From Monarcha castaneiventris obscurior (taxonomy: Eukaryota > Chordata > Aves > Passeriformes > Monarchidae), in NCBI GenBank assembly GCA_026261815.1, contig JAMPIT010000682.1:2118001-2182000 (forward strand): 64,000 nt of DNA. The letters run 5' to 3'. The position numbers were made by a program, and so were the translations under genes. A model generated the notes under the pieces. It made no database searches, was not told the origin of the DNA, and worked only from the letters and a program-made list of their open reading frames with translations. Of this stretch, positions 12,868-26,185 are shown piece by piece; position 1 is the stretch's first letter; each line of letters starts with the position of its first letter.

Positions 12868-13409
12868 TGTGTTGGGTTTGTATGGCCAGTGTTTGGTAGC
12901 CACATCCTCACTCCCCTGTGGCTGGACAGGGGAGAGAAACTGTGATGAAGAGTTCATGAGTTGAGATGAGGGCTGGGAGAGATCACTCACCAAATTCTGT
13001 CGTGGGGAAAATAGACTGAATTAGAGATGTTAATTGAATTTGTTGCTGACAAAATCAGAGAGGGATAATGAGAAGTAAATAAGCTCTTAGAAACACCTTC
13101 CCCCCACCTCTTGCTCCTGCCCAACTCAACCTGCTCCCCCAGGAGGCACAGGGAGGCAGGACATGGGGATTATGATCAGTTCATCACAGGTTGTTTCTGC
13201 TTCTGCTCAGGGAGAGGAGTCCTTCCCCTGCTCCAGTGTGGGTCCCCCATGGGATCACAAATCCTGACAGCAAACCTACTCCAGCATGGGCTCCTCTCTC
13301 CACAGGATCACAGCCTCTCTCAGGCATCCCCCTGCTCCAGCGTGGGCTCCTCCAAGGACTGCAGGTGGATCTCTGCTCCCCTGTGCCCTCCGTGGGCTGC
13401 AGGGGCACA
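12868..13409 (+). mobile_element. Endogenous-retrovirus-type LTR, passerine-like, no internal sequence
   Basis: The element starts 'tgtgttgggtttgtatggcc', which resembles the 5' end of LTRs very abundant in songbird genomes. It then has the expected order: a region with 'ggggaaaatagactgaatta', a 'gagagggataatgagaa' block, a C-rich stretch, 'ttatgatcagttcatcacag', then a GC-rich 3' half. That half holds imperfect tandem units, each starting 'ctccag' and running into 'tggg', at 13231, 13279 and 13335 (steps of 48 and 56 bases). It stops at about 13409 in 'ctgcaggggcac', where I would expect more LTR, so the 3' end is probably truncated. No gag, pol or env follows, so it is a solo or truncated LTR. 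I see no clear target-site duplication. The plus-strand frames 13111-13469 lie inside it and are not genes. Subfamily not assigned. Confidence 0.75.
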
Positions 13410-14377
13410 AAATTCGATTTTTACTCTTTATTCATTGGAGAATGGCACTTGAATAACCATGCAGGATAAGATATAACTGAATCATAGGAATCCTCCGCTA
13501 CAGCTGAGCATGATAGTGTGAGAGAGGACAGACTGGATCAGAAAGGAAAGCCTTGAACTAGAGCTCAGGAATTTGCCAAGGACATGGGTAATCTGGCTTC
13601 AAGTTCCCAGATATGTGTGGCCTTGGTCATTCTGTATCTCACGGCTTGACCTCTACAGCAAAAGCACCTGGCAAAATACAAAGTTAAGAGAAAATGAGAA
13701 GAATGGGGGGAACTCTGACCCAGTGGAGGCATAAGGACATTGGTGAACAGGACTTAGAAAGGTAGGAATTCCAGACTTGAGAAATCATCAAAAGAAAAGT
13801 AGTCTTTTGTAGTCTGCTCTCAATTGTTTTGCCTGGCAGCTTGGAATTCACAGTGCTGCTGCTTTTGGTTCTGAGGAAGAAAGTGCCACTGTCTGTGCAG
13901 GTTTCAGCTGGAATTCAAAGTCATCCAGCAACCACAAGGAAGAACTCACCACTGTAATAGAGCTGCCATCAGCTGTGAACAGCAAATGTGGTGCCATGGG
14001 TAGGACATCTGTTGGCAAAGATAACCCTGACAAGAAATTCTGCCATTTCCAAACACTCAGGATGATCTGGGACAGCTCTTGACTCCCATCAGTCTGGCAC
14101 ATTCAGAAACATTCTGGGTTTCTGGGGACATCCTGTATGATGAAAGCCTCATTCACCATGGTATTTAACAAAAATGTCCTTTCTTACAAGTATTTTGTGT
14201 TAAGAAGAGCATATTTTCCCACTAAAAAAACATTAAAAATGGCACCATGTACTAACTGGAATACAAAATAAAGAATGCATTTGAGAGCTAGTACATGTGG
14301 GGAAATATTTATTTTTTTTTTAAAGATTAATTTACTTCGTATATCCATGCTAATGTGGTATTAGCATTTGTATTAAG
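13410..14377. other. Single-copy DNA, no gene recognised
   Basis: No recognisable repeat or exon. The minus-strand frame at 13848-14102 is short and unrecognised. A T run occurs at about 14313-14321. Confidence 0.6.
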
Positions 14378-14600
14378 GACACCTGAGTGCCCCAGCTGAG
14401 GCCAGATCCCTGTGGTGCCAGGAACTGAACACACCCAGGGGTTAGAAATCATATTAGTTCCTTCCTTAGATGTTCTCAGACAAATAAATAGAAGAAACAT
14501 GTATTCTCATTTTACAGTCAGGCAACCGAGGCACAAAGAAATTAATCACCATTCACAGAGCCTGAAGTACACAGTCTTATACCTAAGTGGTAAGGGTGTT
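14378..14600 (+). repeat. Ancient MIR/L2-like amniote repeat, plus orientation
   Basis: The block 'ctcattttacagtcaggcaa' followed by 'ccgaggcacaaagaaattaa' and 'cacagagcctg' (about 14507-14562) is a diverged form of the MIR core, whose consensus reads roughly 'ttttacagatgaggaaactg' then 'aggcacagagaggttaag'. Upstream, 'gagtgccccagctgaggcca' with 'ccctgtggtgccagg' matches, in reverse complement, the 'tgtacagcgcctagcac' end found in old amniote repeats. The same family appears inverted at about 58.14-58.27 kb. No coding capacity. The exact family (MIR, L2 3' end or a sauropsid relative) is uncertain. Confidence 0.75.
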
Positions 14601-17600
14601 CTTTCTTCCATATCTTTTCTTTGAGAGTCTTTACATTTTGTTAATTAAATACAAGCGACAGTGACTTCAGTCATGATCAAAAAGAATTCACACGTTTTCC
14701 TTGACACAAAGGGACTCTGTTGTTCATCAGCTGTAGGGCACATCTATGTATTGTTCCCAGGCAATTGTCTCCCCACTGTGTGGTCTCTCAGTTGTGTCTT
14801 TACAGAATAAATAAACTACGAATTGAAGCCATTGCTCTTGTCCTTAAACTGGCCATAATAATGTTTCCCCCATCAAAAAAAAAAAAAATTAAAAAAAAAA
14901 AAAAGGCCATTTATTTGTAGAACTTGGCAAATGAGCTTCTATTTTCAAAAGAGGACGTCTACACTACTGAAGATTGAGTCCCCCCCATGAAGCATCTGGG
15001 TGTGCTCCTGGGCAAGACCTTGGCAGATGGGAGAGAGGAGATGAGGACTGTGAAAATGCTGCAGGAAGTGGGAACCTGTTGCAGACTGCTCCTACCAGCA
15101 CAGCAGCTTTATTGACAGATACACCCAAGTGCATATTTGTGCGTGTTTGTGTGGAAACCGGGGACCCTGTCCAAGCCAACAGTAAGGAAAATACAGCTGG
15201 ATCCAGTGCACAGTGTCTCATTTCTAAGGATGCTCCGCAGATGCCAAGAAAAGCAAAGCATAAGTAGAAGTTCTTCCCAGTGCCCATCTCAGATCGCTGG
15301 AGACATGAGAGGGACGCAAAAGCAGAGAAGCTACAGATATGGACTAAAATTATCTGAAAGAAGAAGTCCCCAGTAACTTCCATGGCCCTTTGATAAGGTC
15401 TCCAGGGAGCAGATGATCAGCAGAGATAACATTGTGAAACCGTACAGCATTTCCTTTCTGTCTGTGTTACATATTTAGCAATGTACCATCAGGACTGCAG
15501 AGGACAGCATTATTTCTTGATTATACAATATCATGTATCTATTCAAACTTTTCTGTGGAAGACAGGAGCATAATACATTATGAAACTATTTATTTTTCTG
15601 CCACTTCCAATTTTTTTCCTCCAGTCACTCCCAACTCGTTGGTCTCAACATCCATGATACATGAACTTCACTTCAGCTTTCATTCTGAGATATTCACTAG
15701 AGCTGAAAAACAGGAAAAGTTTGGTTACAGCACCAGAAAAAACACATTCAGGCCTGCATCTGAAATTTATTTTGTCATAAAATTAAATTCTTTTTTTTTC
15801 TTTTCTTTAAAGGACAAATGTTCCCCTCCTCTTCAGCTTATCAAGAAAATTCTTAACATTGTTTTACTACATTACAGATCAACATGGGCTTTGGCTGACT
15901 GAGGTATAAAGGTTGTGATATATAACCTGCTGCTGTTCAAATCACAGGACACAATCCCAAGACTCAGGTGGAAATTTGTGTCTTTCAGAAAAATCTTCCT
16001 TCTCCTAATGCTGAATTTTCCCCTTATGTATTGAACTGGTGACCAGAAAATGTAGGAGGAAAAAAAAAAAAACCAACAAAGCAATTCTTTACTGACCCAG
16101 GGAGGAACAGACCTTCTGGCAATTTTCCAGCAGCCCTGACATCGAGGTTATTACAGAAATCCAATCACATGCTTTACAATTAGAGCTCGGGTTATCAAAA
16201 TTACTGGCTTGTTTTTCACCAGGTCTAAGGTGAAAGGTGACAGAAAACAGCAAACTAACAGAGAACTGGTAAATACAATTGTCAAGCATATGGGCAAAGC
16301 ACAACAATTAAGAAATGACCATTGGGATTAGGTTCCTCAGCCCTACATAAAACCTCTGACAATGGAGTTGAAGCATGACTGACAGAGGATCATGACTGCA
16401 CTGTTCAGAGCTTGGATCCTGTAAAGCCCCTCACCGGAGCCCTGACACAAAAGTAATTAAATAAATCAGACAGAAAAACGGCATGTCCCTCACATTTGGG
16501 GCCACAGACACTGCTCATCGTTCCATGACACACATGCAGCGATGGGGAAAAAGATATATTAAGGAACTCAAGGATAGCCAACATTATAAAGCTCTAATTT
16601 CAGTGACAATTCTTCAGGCAGAGACCAGAAAGGGTTAAAATGGCCCAGTAACTCCCCAGTCTTGTCTGTCTACCTCCTAATTCCATCATCTGCTGCCATC
16701 CAGGGAACCTCAGGTTAAGTGATTTGATCATGCCCCTCTGTCCAGGGCAACCACACAGGGCAGCAGGAAGGTGCTGAGACTTCCAGCAGTGTCAGCACAG
16801 GGTGAGACCTCTGTGCTGCCTTGGGCCATTCCCTCAGACTGGGCCCTTCCATGAAGTCAGGAGTTGGATGAGTTGGATGCCAGTGACACAAATCCAACCC
16901 TCCAGGCAGCACAAAACAATGGGCAAACGCCTGCAAGGGTTGTGAACAATCTGAGGAGTGAAAAGGAGGGTGCAGCCTCCCAAGACTATACTTAGTTTTG
17001 TTTATCATCAGCAATTAATCCTGCTCTAATTTACACCCCGCTAAGCGTACCCGGGTCACAATCCATTTGTGTGAGGAACAACACAGGATTCAAGATCCAA
17101 CTCTTGTTTTTCATTCCTTTAAGCAACAGCTGACATAAAGTCTCGTTCCAGATTGTCTCTTAACAGTCTGTGGAGGGATCATGTATTCTGGGCACCAAAC
17201 CAGCATCAACACTCCCGGGTGGGGATGGATGGTGAGAGGAGAAAGACAAGTGGAGGTAGGAATATCTTGCCAAAACAAAACAGCAGAACTTCCTGGCTTC
17301 TCCCCAGTCTCCACAATTCACTGTCCTTCTCAAAGGAAGGTGGAAATCCCAGCAAAGGAGGATTCTTGCAGATCCCTGACCTGAATGCTGGAGGAAAGAA
17401 TGCTTGCCCTGGTTGTGCAGGAGTGGGTAATTATATCGCACAGCACAGTCAGCAGGCACATCCAGGGAATATGCCACTTAAGGAAGTAAAGAAGTTGCAG
17501 GCAGCAGTAAGTTGAGCTATTTGCACAACCTACCTGGGAAGAAATAATACTTTTCTTTGTGCAGAAGTACAAAAAGCACATGGTAACACAGCGGAAACAT

Positions 17601-20452
17601 GTTCTTAGGTAAACAAGTGTTAAAAAAAAGCTGTTATAAGAATGCAATGGTTGGGCATTCAGGTTAATGCATTTGCCAGGGTTTCTACAGCAACACAGTG
17701 AATTAACTTTCAATCATGATGAAATAGACTTCTGTTTTGACTATGTAGGAATTCAATTCACATGTCTTCCACTCTCCAGCTTGCTCACTCTCCTTGACTC
17801 TTTTCAGGGGAGAAAAAGAGAATGAAAGAGGCACCACCCACCATCCATTCAGCTTGACAATGTGGCTGCCAACATGCTCATGTATGGACTGACCACTTCA
17901 CTGGTTGTGCAGTGTTACCTTCCAAAGGTGAATCTGCTGCTCTACAAAGAGCCTGGGAGATGCTGAGTACTTCAGAGCCCCGTTGGCTTCAAAGGGAAAT
18001 CCAGTATTTTCTACACCTTTCCTCCACTCCAGGATCAAGACCTCTAAGAGCCAGTTCAAAACAGTACTGCAACCTACAGCTCACATTTAAAACTCTGGGC
18101 CTTTTGTACCTCTTTTTAGGATGCTTTGGACATCCTCCTTTTCCTGCCCTCATGTGTTATGTAGAAGAAACATAGCTGGTTTATTAATGCTAGCTCAAAG
18201 TCACATACACATGCATAGACACACTCTCAGACAAATCCCTCTCCCTATTACAATAAATATCTCATAAAAAATTACATACCCTGAATATATTCAGCAGCAA
18301 AATAGCAGCTGTTGCATAGTTTGAGGGTTTTTTATTTTTAACTTATTAATATGCTGATCAGATCCTTGTAATCAGAAACAAGGGACATTAATCTCATAAA
18401 ATATGTAAACTGTATTTTATCTGGGAAAAAAAAAAAGGAGGAAAATGTCAAAGCTGTAGCTTCTTTCCTTTCTTTTCTTTATTTCATGAGGTGAGAAGAC
18501 ATCTGCAGGTGGAGTTGAAAGTGAGTGCAGGTTACCACCACAGGCCCAGAGCAGTAGATGAGAGATCAAGAGAGAACAGACGGCCTTTGGTCCATGGTTT
18601 AATTTTTGTCCTGATCAGTGGCTGCTCTGAGAGTAGCTCTGAGTCACAGTTCATGTGGGTGCCTCTACACCCACCCCAGAAGAATTATGTTTGCAAAAGG
18701 TATCCCCTGTAAGCAGAGACAAACAGGAGCCCTCGGGATTTAGGTCAGCACCTGCCAAAGAGAGTGGGACCCTCTTTAGTGACTACAAATAAATATTTTA
18801 TAGCACCACTAGACAAGGAGAAGAGAGGCTGGCCTTCCCACTTGCTTCGAAGGACAATGTCTTCAGAAGACGTGCAAAAGTTTATCAAGGAAAGAAGCAA
18901 AGGCAGGAGCTGTGAACTGGCAGGGAAGAGATTCAGGTTTGAGCATCGACACTTCAGGGACTTTGGTATCAAATATGAGGTGTTTTAAACAGACCTGATA
19001 GGGAACAAGAGGCTATTTGGTGGTTTCTGGAAATCTCAGCTTCCACACAGCAAACAGAACAAGACCAAAAACTTGGGATAGCTATGCATTTAGTCAGTGA
19101 CCAATCTAGGAGAAAAAAACCCTGAAACAATCAGAACCAACCAAAAGAGGCAGAGATGCATTTTGAAATTAAACTCAACCAATGTTTATATTTTATTGAG
19201 CTGAGGACATTGAGTTCTTTAGATGTTTTTACACTTTAATCAATATCCTTCTCCAGGTTCATTAAAAACAGGAGTGAATGTTTCAAATACATGAGCAGGG
19301 AGAGAGCACATGAATTGGATCAGTTAAGTTGTTCTCTAGTGATAAACTAAAAATAAACTAAAAACAATTGGGTCTTCTTGGGCTTTCCATACCATTCTTC
19401 AGAGGGAACAGCACTCTGGTCATCTCCACTACAGCCAACCAAGAGATACCTTCACAGTGATGATTGTATCAAATCTGGTTTACACTGACCCAACAGGATT
19501 TGTCATCCAATCTTCCATGAACAGATCCAGTCACATGAAGTTAAATCTAGTGAGGCCAGTCCAGTTAAATGCACAAGAAAAACAGAATAACCTTTGCAAA
19601 ATCTTGGAGGCAACCAGGTGGTTATGACCTAACACACAGACACTGAGTTGGTGAAGCTAACAACTAAAACTTTTGCTTTTATTTTTCCAAATTGAAGGGT
19701 GTCTACAACTACAGCTTTTTTGTTTGTTTCCACCACTAGCCCGCCATAAATTAGTTGCAAACTGTGCTTTAGATAGCAAATGCATACCTGAGTCTGAATA
19801 TAAATTTTTGGTCTGGAGGAAACTTCTGGTTTAATATCCCTGCACAAGAGAGGAACCTTAAGGTGCCCCAGGAACCATGAATTCTGTCTGAAACAAGGAG
19901 GCATTTTTGCTGGTTTTTTTTCGGCAGAGTGTCTATAGTGCTGTATTAAGTCCAAACCTACACCCAAACAGGTAAATTTAGGAAGTTTAGGATTTGTCAG
20001 AAGCCAGATGAACACACAGGGTAAAATACATGCACAAAACCTGTGTCCTGCCTCATTCCTCAGGAACCTGGTAGCTGTCAAAGTCGGGATAAGGGATTAT
20101 GTTTGCCTTTGGTGTGTTCTGCCATCCTTATGTTCTGTCATGTGGATGCAAACTGTGACTCTTGGTACAGCTGAGAGTGGAGCTTAACAGAAGGCAGAAC
20201 CAGTGCCCTTGAGGACAGTCAAAGATGCAGAGGCAGCCCTGGGCTATTCTAGAGGCAACGAGACACAGCAGCTTCTGTAGGCAAATAACAATTCAGGTAA
20301 CAGACTCACACCTGCACCTGCTGTAGTCAACGTTGTTGTAGCAGTTTCACCACTGAGTGCCTCACACTGACCTCATATCTTTCACTAAACCAGAACTGTA
20401 GCCACAGGAAGACAATAACTAAAGGATGAAGCTGAAGTGAAAAATTTGAACT

Positions 20453-20455
<3 letters not shown>
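14601..20455. other. Single-copy DNA, no gene recognised
   Basis: Nearly 6 kb with no recognised gene or interspersed repeat. Two A runs at 14875-14904 are split by TT. Smaller runs lie at about 16060-16072 and 18425-18436. Overlapping short frames on both strands around 14964-15383 and 17111-17713 do not resemble known proteins. The minus-strand frame at 19629-20081 begins at TTG and is also unrecognised. Confidence 0.6.

Positions 20456-20492
<37 letters not shown>
20456..20492. repeat. Poly-T run of 37
   Basis: An uninterrupted run of 37 T, the longest homopolymer in the window. No retroelement body is recognisable beside it, so it may be the reverse-complement poly-A tail of an unrecognised insertion or a plain mononucleotide expansion. 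Confidence 0.95.
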
Positions 20493-20657
20493 CACAGATG
20501 TTTAACATCTGATAACCTCACTAGAAAGATCATTTACTCACCACGGTCACTGAAATGAAAATCAGAAAACACCAGTTCTGTTTGCATATTTGATGTTTCT
20601 GTCCTTATTTACAGGATGCTGGTGAAATTTGTAGAATATAAATAGATATTGATAATT

Positions 20658-20692
20658 GAATATATATTAATAATATATATTATTATATATTC
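20658..20692. repeat. AT-only near-palindrome
   Basis: A 35-base stretch from 'gaatatata' to 'tatatattc', nearly its own reverse complement and made of A and T apart from the end bases. It could form a hairpin or cruciform, as AT-rich dinucleotide and trinucleotide repeats often can. Confidence 0.85.
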
Positions 20693-23600
20693 AGTGCCAA
20701 CACTGAACTCAGAAAGAAAATGTTCTCAGTTTTCAAATCTTTGGGAAAACCCTGGTGGATCTGCAAGTAAAGGCACTCAGAGGACAGTAACAGGCATTTA
20801 GCCTCAGACCTCGGGCTGCCACTTGCTAGTTTTATACTGACGAGCTCCAGAGTTCCTGCATGAGACATGATAACAGCTGAATCATTCCAGTTCAGGTATT
20901 TGCACATCTGAGACCTCTAAGGTTTCAAGCTATACAAGGATGATAAAGCCTTGCTCAGAAAGATTGAGAACTAGAAAAATCCAGCGCTTACTGATAAAGC
21001 AGATCTTTGTCAGTCAGACCCACCAAACAGTCTGGCAAATGTTACTGATGGTGGAAAACAAAACACTGGAACCAGCATAAGGTTATTGCAGGAATGATGA
21101 CCTCAGTGTAAGAAGAGTGATCTTCCTGCACAGACGTTTCATAAACTGATGTCCAAACAGCAACTTTGAAAATTTTTCAGACATCAGCTAGGAAAGAGAG
21201 GGCCTGGAGAGGAAGTGAGATTCAAAAGAGGTGGGAAGCAAGTTAGAAATACATTATTTGTGAATCAGACCAGAGAACTAGACACTGAGGTCTTATTTTC
21301 TGAGTGCCAGCATGAAAAAGAAGGAAGGAAACTACAAGTATAGAAATACCATTCATGTACTCCTGGCTGAAGTCATGTCTAGGCCACTTGTCTGCTTTGC
21401 TGGTCGAACTGGCTTGGGCCACAGCAGGATGAAAAAAGTGGTTTACAAGGCATTTGCAGGCCCTGCAAAATATGATGATCATGAGAATGAAATGAAGGTG
21501 CAGAATTACACAAAACTGAAGCAGTGTCAAGTTTCTTAAAGGTACTCAAGCAGTCAATGGAGGAGACACAAGCTTTAGTGCCCAGGACAGAGCTCCAGGT
21601 AACAGAGTCTGATAAAAGACAAAAATTTTGCACAGCTGCAGGAAGAAATCACATTCCTTCTTCCTCAAACAATGGAACAAACAGGAGATTACAAAACTAA
21701 ACTGTATTACAGTGTTCTTCACACATCCTATGTGAGCTGCTCACCTTTAAGACCTCATGAAGATGCAAAATGTTTAAAATAATCTCCTGCATTCTGTGCT
21801 TGAAGTTAAGGATGCTAATCAGCCCAGCAGGCTCCAGCAAGGAAGGATGGAACTCTCGAGCCAGACTTATAAGATTCACTAACTTTAATAATATGGCACA
21901 GCTCTCTTCCTTGGGCTTGTTGCATACACAAGGTCTGCACGTCTTTTTTGAAGTGCCGTGTTTTTATACCATGTCAGGAGAGCAAAGGACTTTAAAACTT
22001 TCACAAGTATTATGCATTTTTTTAATTTTTTTTTTTAAATTTGGACAAACACAAGAGCTTTCTCTCAGAAGCTCCTCCAGAAGCTGCAGAAGTTAACATG
22101 CCATCTGGATGTCCCTGAAGTGTAACAACAGAAACTTAGCGGCTGCTGTTATCAGCCTTCTGCACCACGAAGGCAAAATTCGCAAAATTCAGACTTTGGA
22201 CTCCCAAAAAAAAAAAAAAAAGCTTCCCAGTCTTAAGACATTCCAGTCTTAATCGAGGGCAGTCACACAGAGGTGTTTTGAGATGCAAACGTAACCTGCT
22301 GGGTCAGAAGCTGAGAGGACAGTTAGTGCCAAAGACAATGGAAAGGAAAGCAAAGGAATGACTGTGTCAGCAGCGCCCAAAGCTGTCTCCAGGCTCACAG
22401 AATGGCTCTGTGCCTGTGCTGATCACACCACTGTGGGTTTATGTGTCTGCTGCAGATTCACAACTGCATCAGGCTGTAGCAGCTGTAGATCTTTGCAATC
22501 AGAAAGGCTGAGAAGGAAGAGGCGAGTGTGAGCCTGCTCCTCAGAGATTTTGAGAAGAGGGGAAATTGTCTCGGTGTTTGAAAAATAAAGCTAAAGACAT
22601 CGTTACCAGAGGCAGGAATGTGGCCTCCCTTAACAGGCATTTTTAACCCACAGAACATCTCCTCCTCAGATAGACATCTCAAGTAGGTCACTGGCTTGTG
22701 CCCTAGAAAGATTTATTCCTTTCCATTGCCTATAAAAAGCAACCCAGATGATTAGCTCAGACTTAGATATCTAGAATTAAGTGAGCTAAGATGCTTTCAT
22801 CATAAGAAGATACGATTATTTGCTTTGTTATTTAAACAAGGAATAAAAACGTTATGCTTGTGCTAAGAATCACTTTCTGACTGACAGGCAATTGTGGTGT
22901 TATAATGCAGAAAGATGGTTTCCTTAGGCACATGAAGAATGCAGATACCTCAACACAGCTGTAATTCATTGAAGGACTCCACATCTACACAAAGTCTTCA
23001 GGCATAAGTAATGCTACAAGCAGCATTAGAACCTGCTTCCCAAGTTGTACCAAAAGCTGAAATTTTGGTACATTGGCTCTACATCCTTAAAGCACCTAGA
23101 GCCAGAGAAAAGGTCCTGTGCAAAGAATATAACTTCAGACCTCTGACTGCTGTAATTTGCTGCATCTCCATTGACTCCAGCATACTCATGTTAAATTACC
23201 CTGCAATGAACCTGCCCATTCCCACAAACTTGGGGTGCTCAGCTAATTATCAGAATCACCTTGCTTTGCATCTCAGGTGCAGCTGCAGTGGTCTGAGAGC
23301 CCACTCTCCCAGAGAAATCCCTGTGCAGCCCTGACAGCAGCAGACACATTTGGCTGGTCAAATTCTCCAGCTGCTCCACTGGCAAATACTCCCTTGTTCC
23401 TGTAATTATTTTATGCTCTTAAAGGACTTTTATTTGATTGGGTATTTTGTTTGCAGTATTGTCTAATGAACAGCAGAGGATGCACAAAGAATACGTGGAC
23501 TGAAGAGGATGAGGTGTCAGGTACCCTACAGGGCCCAGCTTCTGTGCAAAGCTAGATTTTCCAACACCTTGCACACCAGAGGCACAGAGAAATTCCAGTT

Positions 23601-24285
23601 GCTGCTCCAGGTTCACACACCTCACTATGGGATGGACAGGAACTAAATAGCAACACCCATGCAGCCATGACACTTAGAGTCTTTTATGTCATTTTATCAG
23701 TCATTTAACTGCACTCCTTGTCATCCACACGAACATTTGAACGCAGGCAAGTTTTCTCTTAATACAAAAATCTGCCTCATGCTGAAATTAACGTGCCCTG
23801 TTTTCTCTTAATTTTGTGGGTGTTTGACGTAGGCAGTAAACTAGTCCTATTAGTCAGTCATTGGTTGTCATCTTTCTGGTTACAGACTGAAGCATTAAAT
23901 TCAAGGGGTTTCACCAGGAAAAAATAAAAAGCATAAACAGATGAAATATCAGCATGACTTTGTTCAACTTCATGCTACTGAGCTTGCAAAGAAGCTGTCC
24001 AAAGTGATAACTTGGTGAACCTGAAAACAAGAGATCAGTAAAAATTATGGGTTAAATTATCAGGAAGGAAAAACCACTTAGCTAATTGGAACCTTGGCCA
24101 CTCCCAGGTATGTCTATGTTTGAAAGGGCAATTAATTTGTTTCCTGTGTTTGATAGGAATGAAGAGGCTAGCAAGGATGTCCAAAAGGAATGTAGTATCA
24201 TGAATTAGCATGGGGAAAACTTCAGCTTGTTGCTTATTCAAAATTTGATCATGAATAACCTACAACTTCAGGTTTAGAAAACAAT

Positions 24286-24323
<38 letters not shown>

Positions 24324-25978
24324 GAATGTTATTTCTACCTTAGCATTTGAATGTGAAATCTGGAAATCCATCAGGAGTATAGGCATGTGTCTAAACACCT
24401 CCAAGAGCAAATTGCTAGAAAAATACTAGATATTACAAGGAATTAATTTATAAAAAAATACTGAGATTGCTCAGACAATCAATCTTAAAAATTATCAAGT
24501 AAGAAAATAGAAGTATCTGGAGTATGAACTAATAATTAAATCAGAGCATCTGCCACTGCAAGTGTGTTATGAAATGCTGTGAAAAGGCGCATACAAAGGG
24601 TTCTAACAGGCAAAATTTCAGAACTTCATAGCACAGAGGCTGTGGAAATTGCATCCCATAGCTGAAGTAACTGACTGAATGAACTTTACGACACAAGATT
24701 CTTATGGCAGGAAGGATCCAGATTCAAACTGTGGAATAAAAAAACCCAGAACCTCCTGAACAGACCAAACATGTAAAGAGTTACAGCAGATACAGAGAGA
24801 CAAAAGTACTAGAAATTTTTTCTCACCAAGCTTACTGGCAAACTTGAGGGTGAAATATGTTCTCAGAAACATTGATCAGCTCACAAGTCAGTTGTGAATA
24901 GAAAAGCAGCAAAACCTGTTATTTGCAATGAATTTTTTTAACATTTATTTCTAATGCCTACTTTTTTACAAACTATATTATTTGCCTATTAATTGAATAA
25001 TAGACATTGCTTTTTTAATGTTTTAAGTTTTTTAATTTTAAAAAAAACATCATTTAAACCAAATTTTTTATATATAACAGAGATAAAAATAAAAAAAAAG
25101 CTTATTGTTCTGATCTTGAACAGCAATTAAACTAAAAATCAATTACATTTCTTCTAAATGGATCACAGATGTTAATATTTTTGTTTTGGAACATATACTT
25201 CTATATCATTGGTTGTTCTGAAAACGCTAAAATAACCTAACCTTTCCCTCCCTTCCTAATAAGGAGTGTGAACACTTCTCCTTTTTAATTAAATGTTGAA
25301 AATATTGAGATTTACATAGGCAGATTTGGCAGCCCTTTAATGTTTACTTGGACTGCAAGATATATTTTTATGAATACCTCTGTATCTAAAACAATTTCTT
25401 TTTTTACTAAGTCTGTTTCATTAGACATGGATCAGGCACTGGTAATGTCAGAAGACCTGTTCCCTTAAAGTTGTGTGAATTAGAAGTAGTCACTGAAATG
25501 GCAGAGTCACAGGGATGTAAAAACTGCAAGACAAGAGTAAGGTCCAGGGTGTTTGAAGTATCTGAGGTGCATAAGTAAATCACTCCTGCCAGTCAACAAC
25601 TCCAGATCAGCCCTGACAATTAGACTGGAATTGTATTTCCCTTCTGCAGCTTTGTATTAGTTGTTCATTGGTAATGTGTTTCACCCACTTAATTTGTTCC
25701 TTTATAAGTGCATTTTGTCACTGCCAGTTGTCAATGGGTCTGCACTGAAAAATTCAGACCCAGATCCCAATTCAGCTCGTGTTCCATTCTGCCCTGAATG
25801 AGACTTCTGGCTTGGACCATCATGTAATTGAGAGTAAACCACAGCATGTGGACTTGGACTCAGGTCCAGCCTCAGCTCCCACGGAGTCTGGTATTGTTCT
25901 GATTCCAGGGTTTGGTGCCAGATTTCTTGTAATTTGTGCTATTTAATATCTACTAATACTAATCCCTTATTATTTGTA
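20693..25978. other. AT-rich single-copy DNA, no gene recognised
   Basis: No exon or repeat family recognised. The stretch from about 24900 to 25400 is especially AT-rich, with many short A and T runs. Other low-complexity pieces are A16 at about 22206-22221 and the long T run listed separately. Confidence 0.6.
24288..24318. repeat. Poly-T run of 31
   Basis: An uninterrupted run of 31 T with no recognisable retroelement beside it. Confidence 0.95.
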
Positions 25979-26009
25979 CGTGTGTGTGATTGTGTGTGTG
26001 TGTGTGTGA
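25979..26009 (+). repeat. (GT)n microsatellite, interrupted
   Basis: Alternating TG interrupted once by 'gat' near 25989 and ending at about 26009. Open frames over it are low-complexity. Confidence 0.9.
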
Positions 26010-26040
26010 TTTCAGACTTCAGAAACATATTTAAGGAGGG

Positions 26041-26148
26041 AAAAAAAAAAAAAACCACCCAAACCCCAAAACAAAACAGAGGGAATCTAACAAATCTTTG
26101 CAATATTTTTTTTTTTCCCAACATCAGCAGATGTAGGGAAATGACAGA

Positions 26149-26181
<33 letters not shown>
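26041..26181 (+). repeat. Cluster of A and T homopolymers
   Basis: A14 at 26041-26054, an A/C-rich stretch to about 26080, T runs near 26106-26116, then A19, G, A11 at 26151-26181. This low-complexity block directly abuts the CpG-rich segment on its left side. Confidence 0.9.
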
Positions 26182-26185
26182 GTGT

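Noticed and set aside
19629..20081. 150-codon minus-strand frame
   Set aside because: It starts at TTG and matches no family I know. Its length is within the range expected by chance in 64 kb on two strands.
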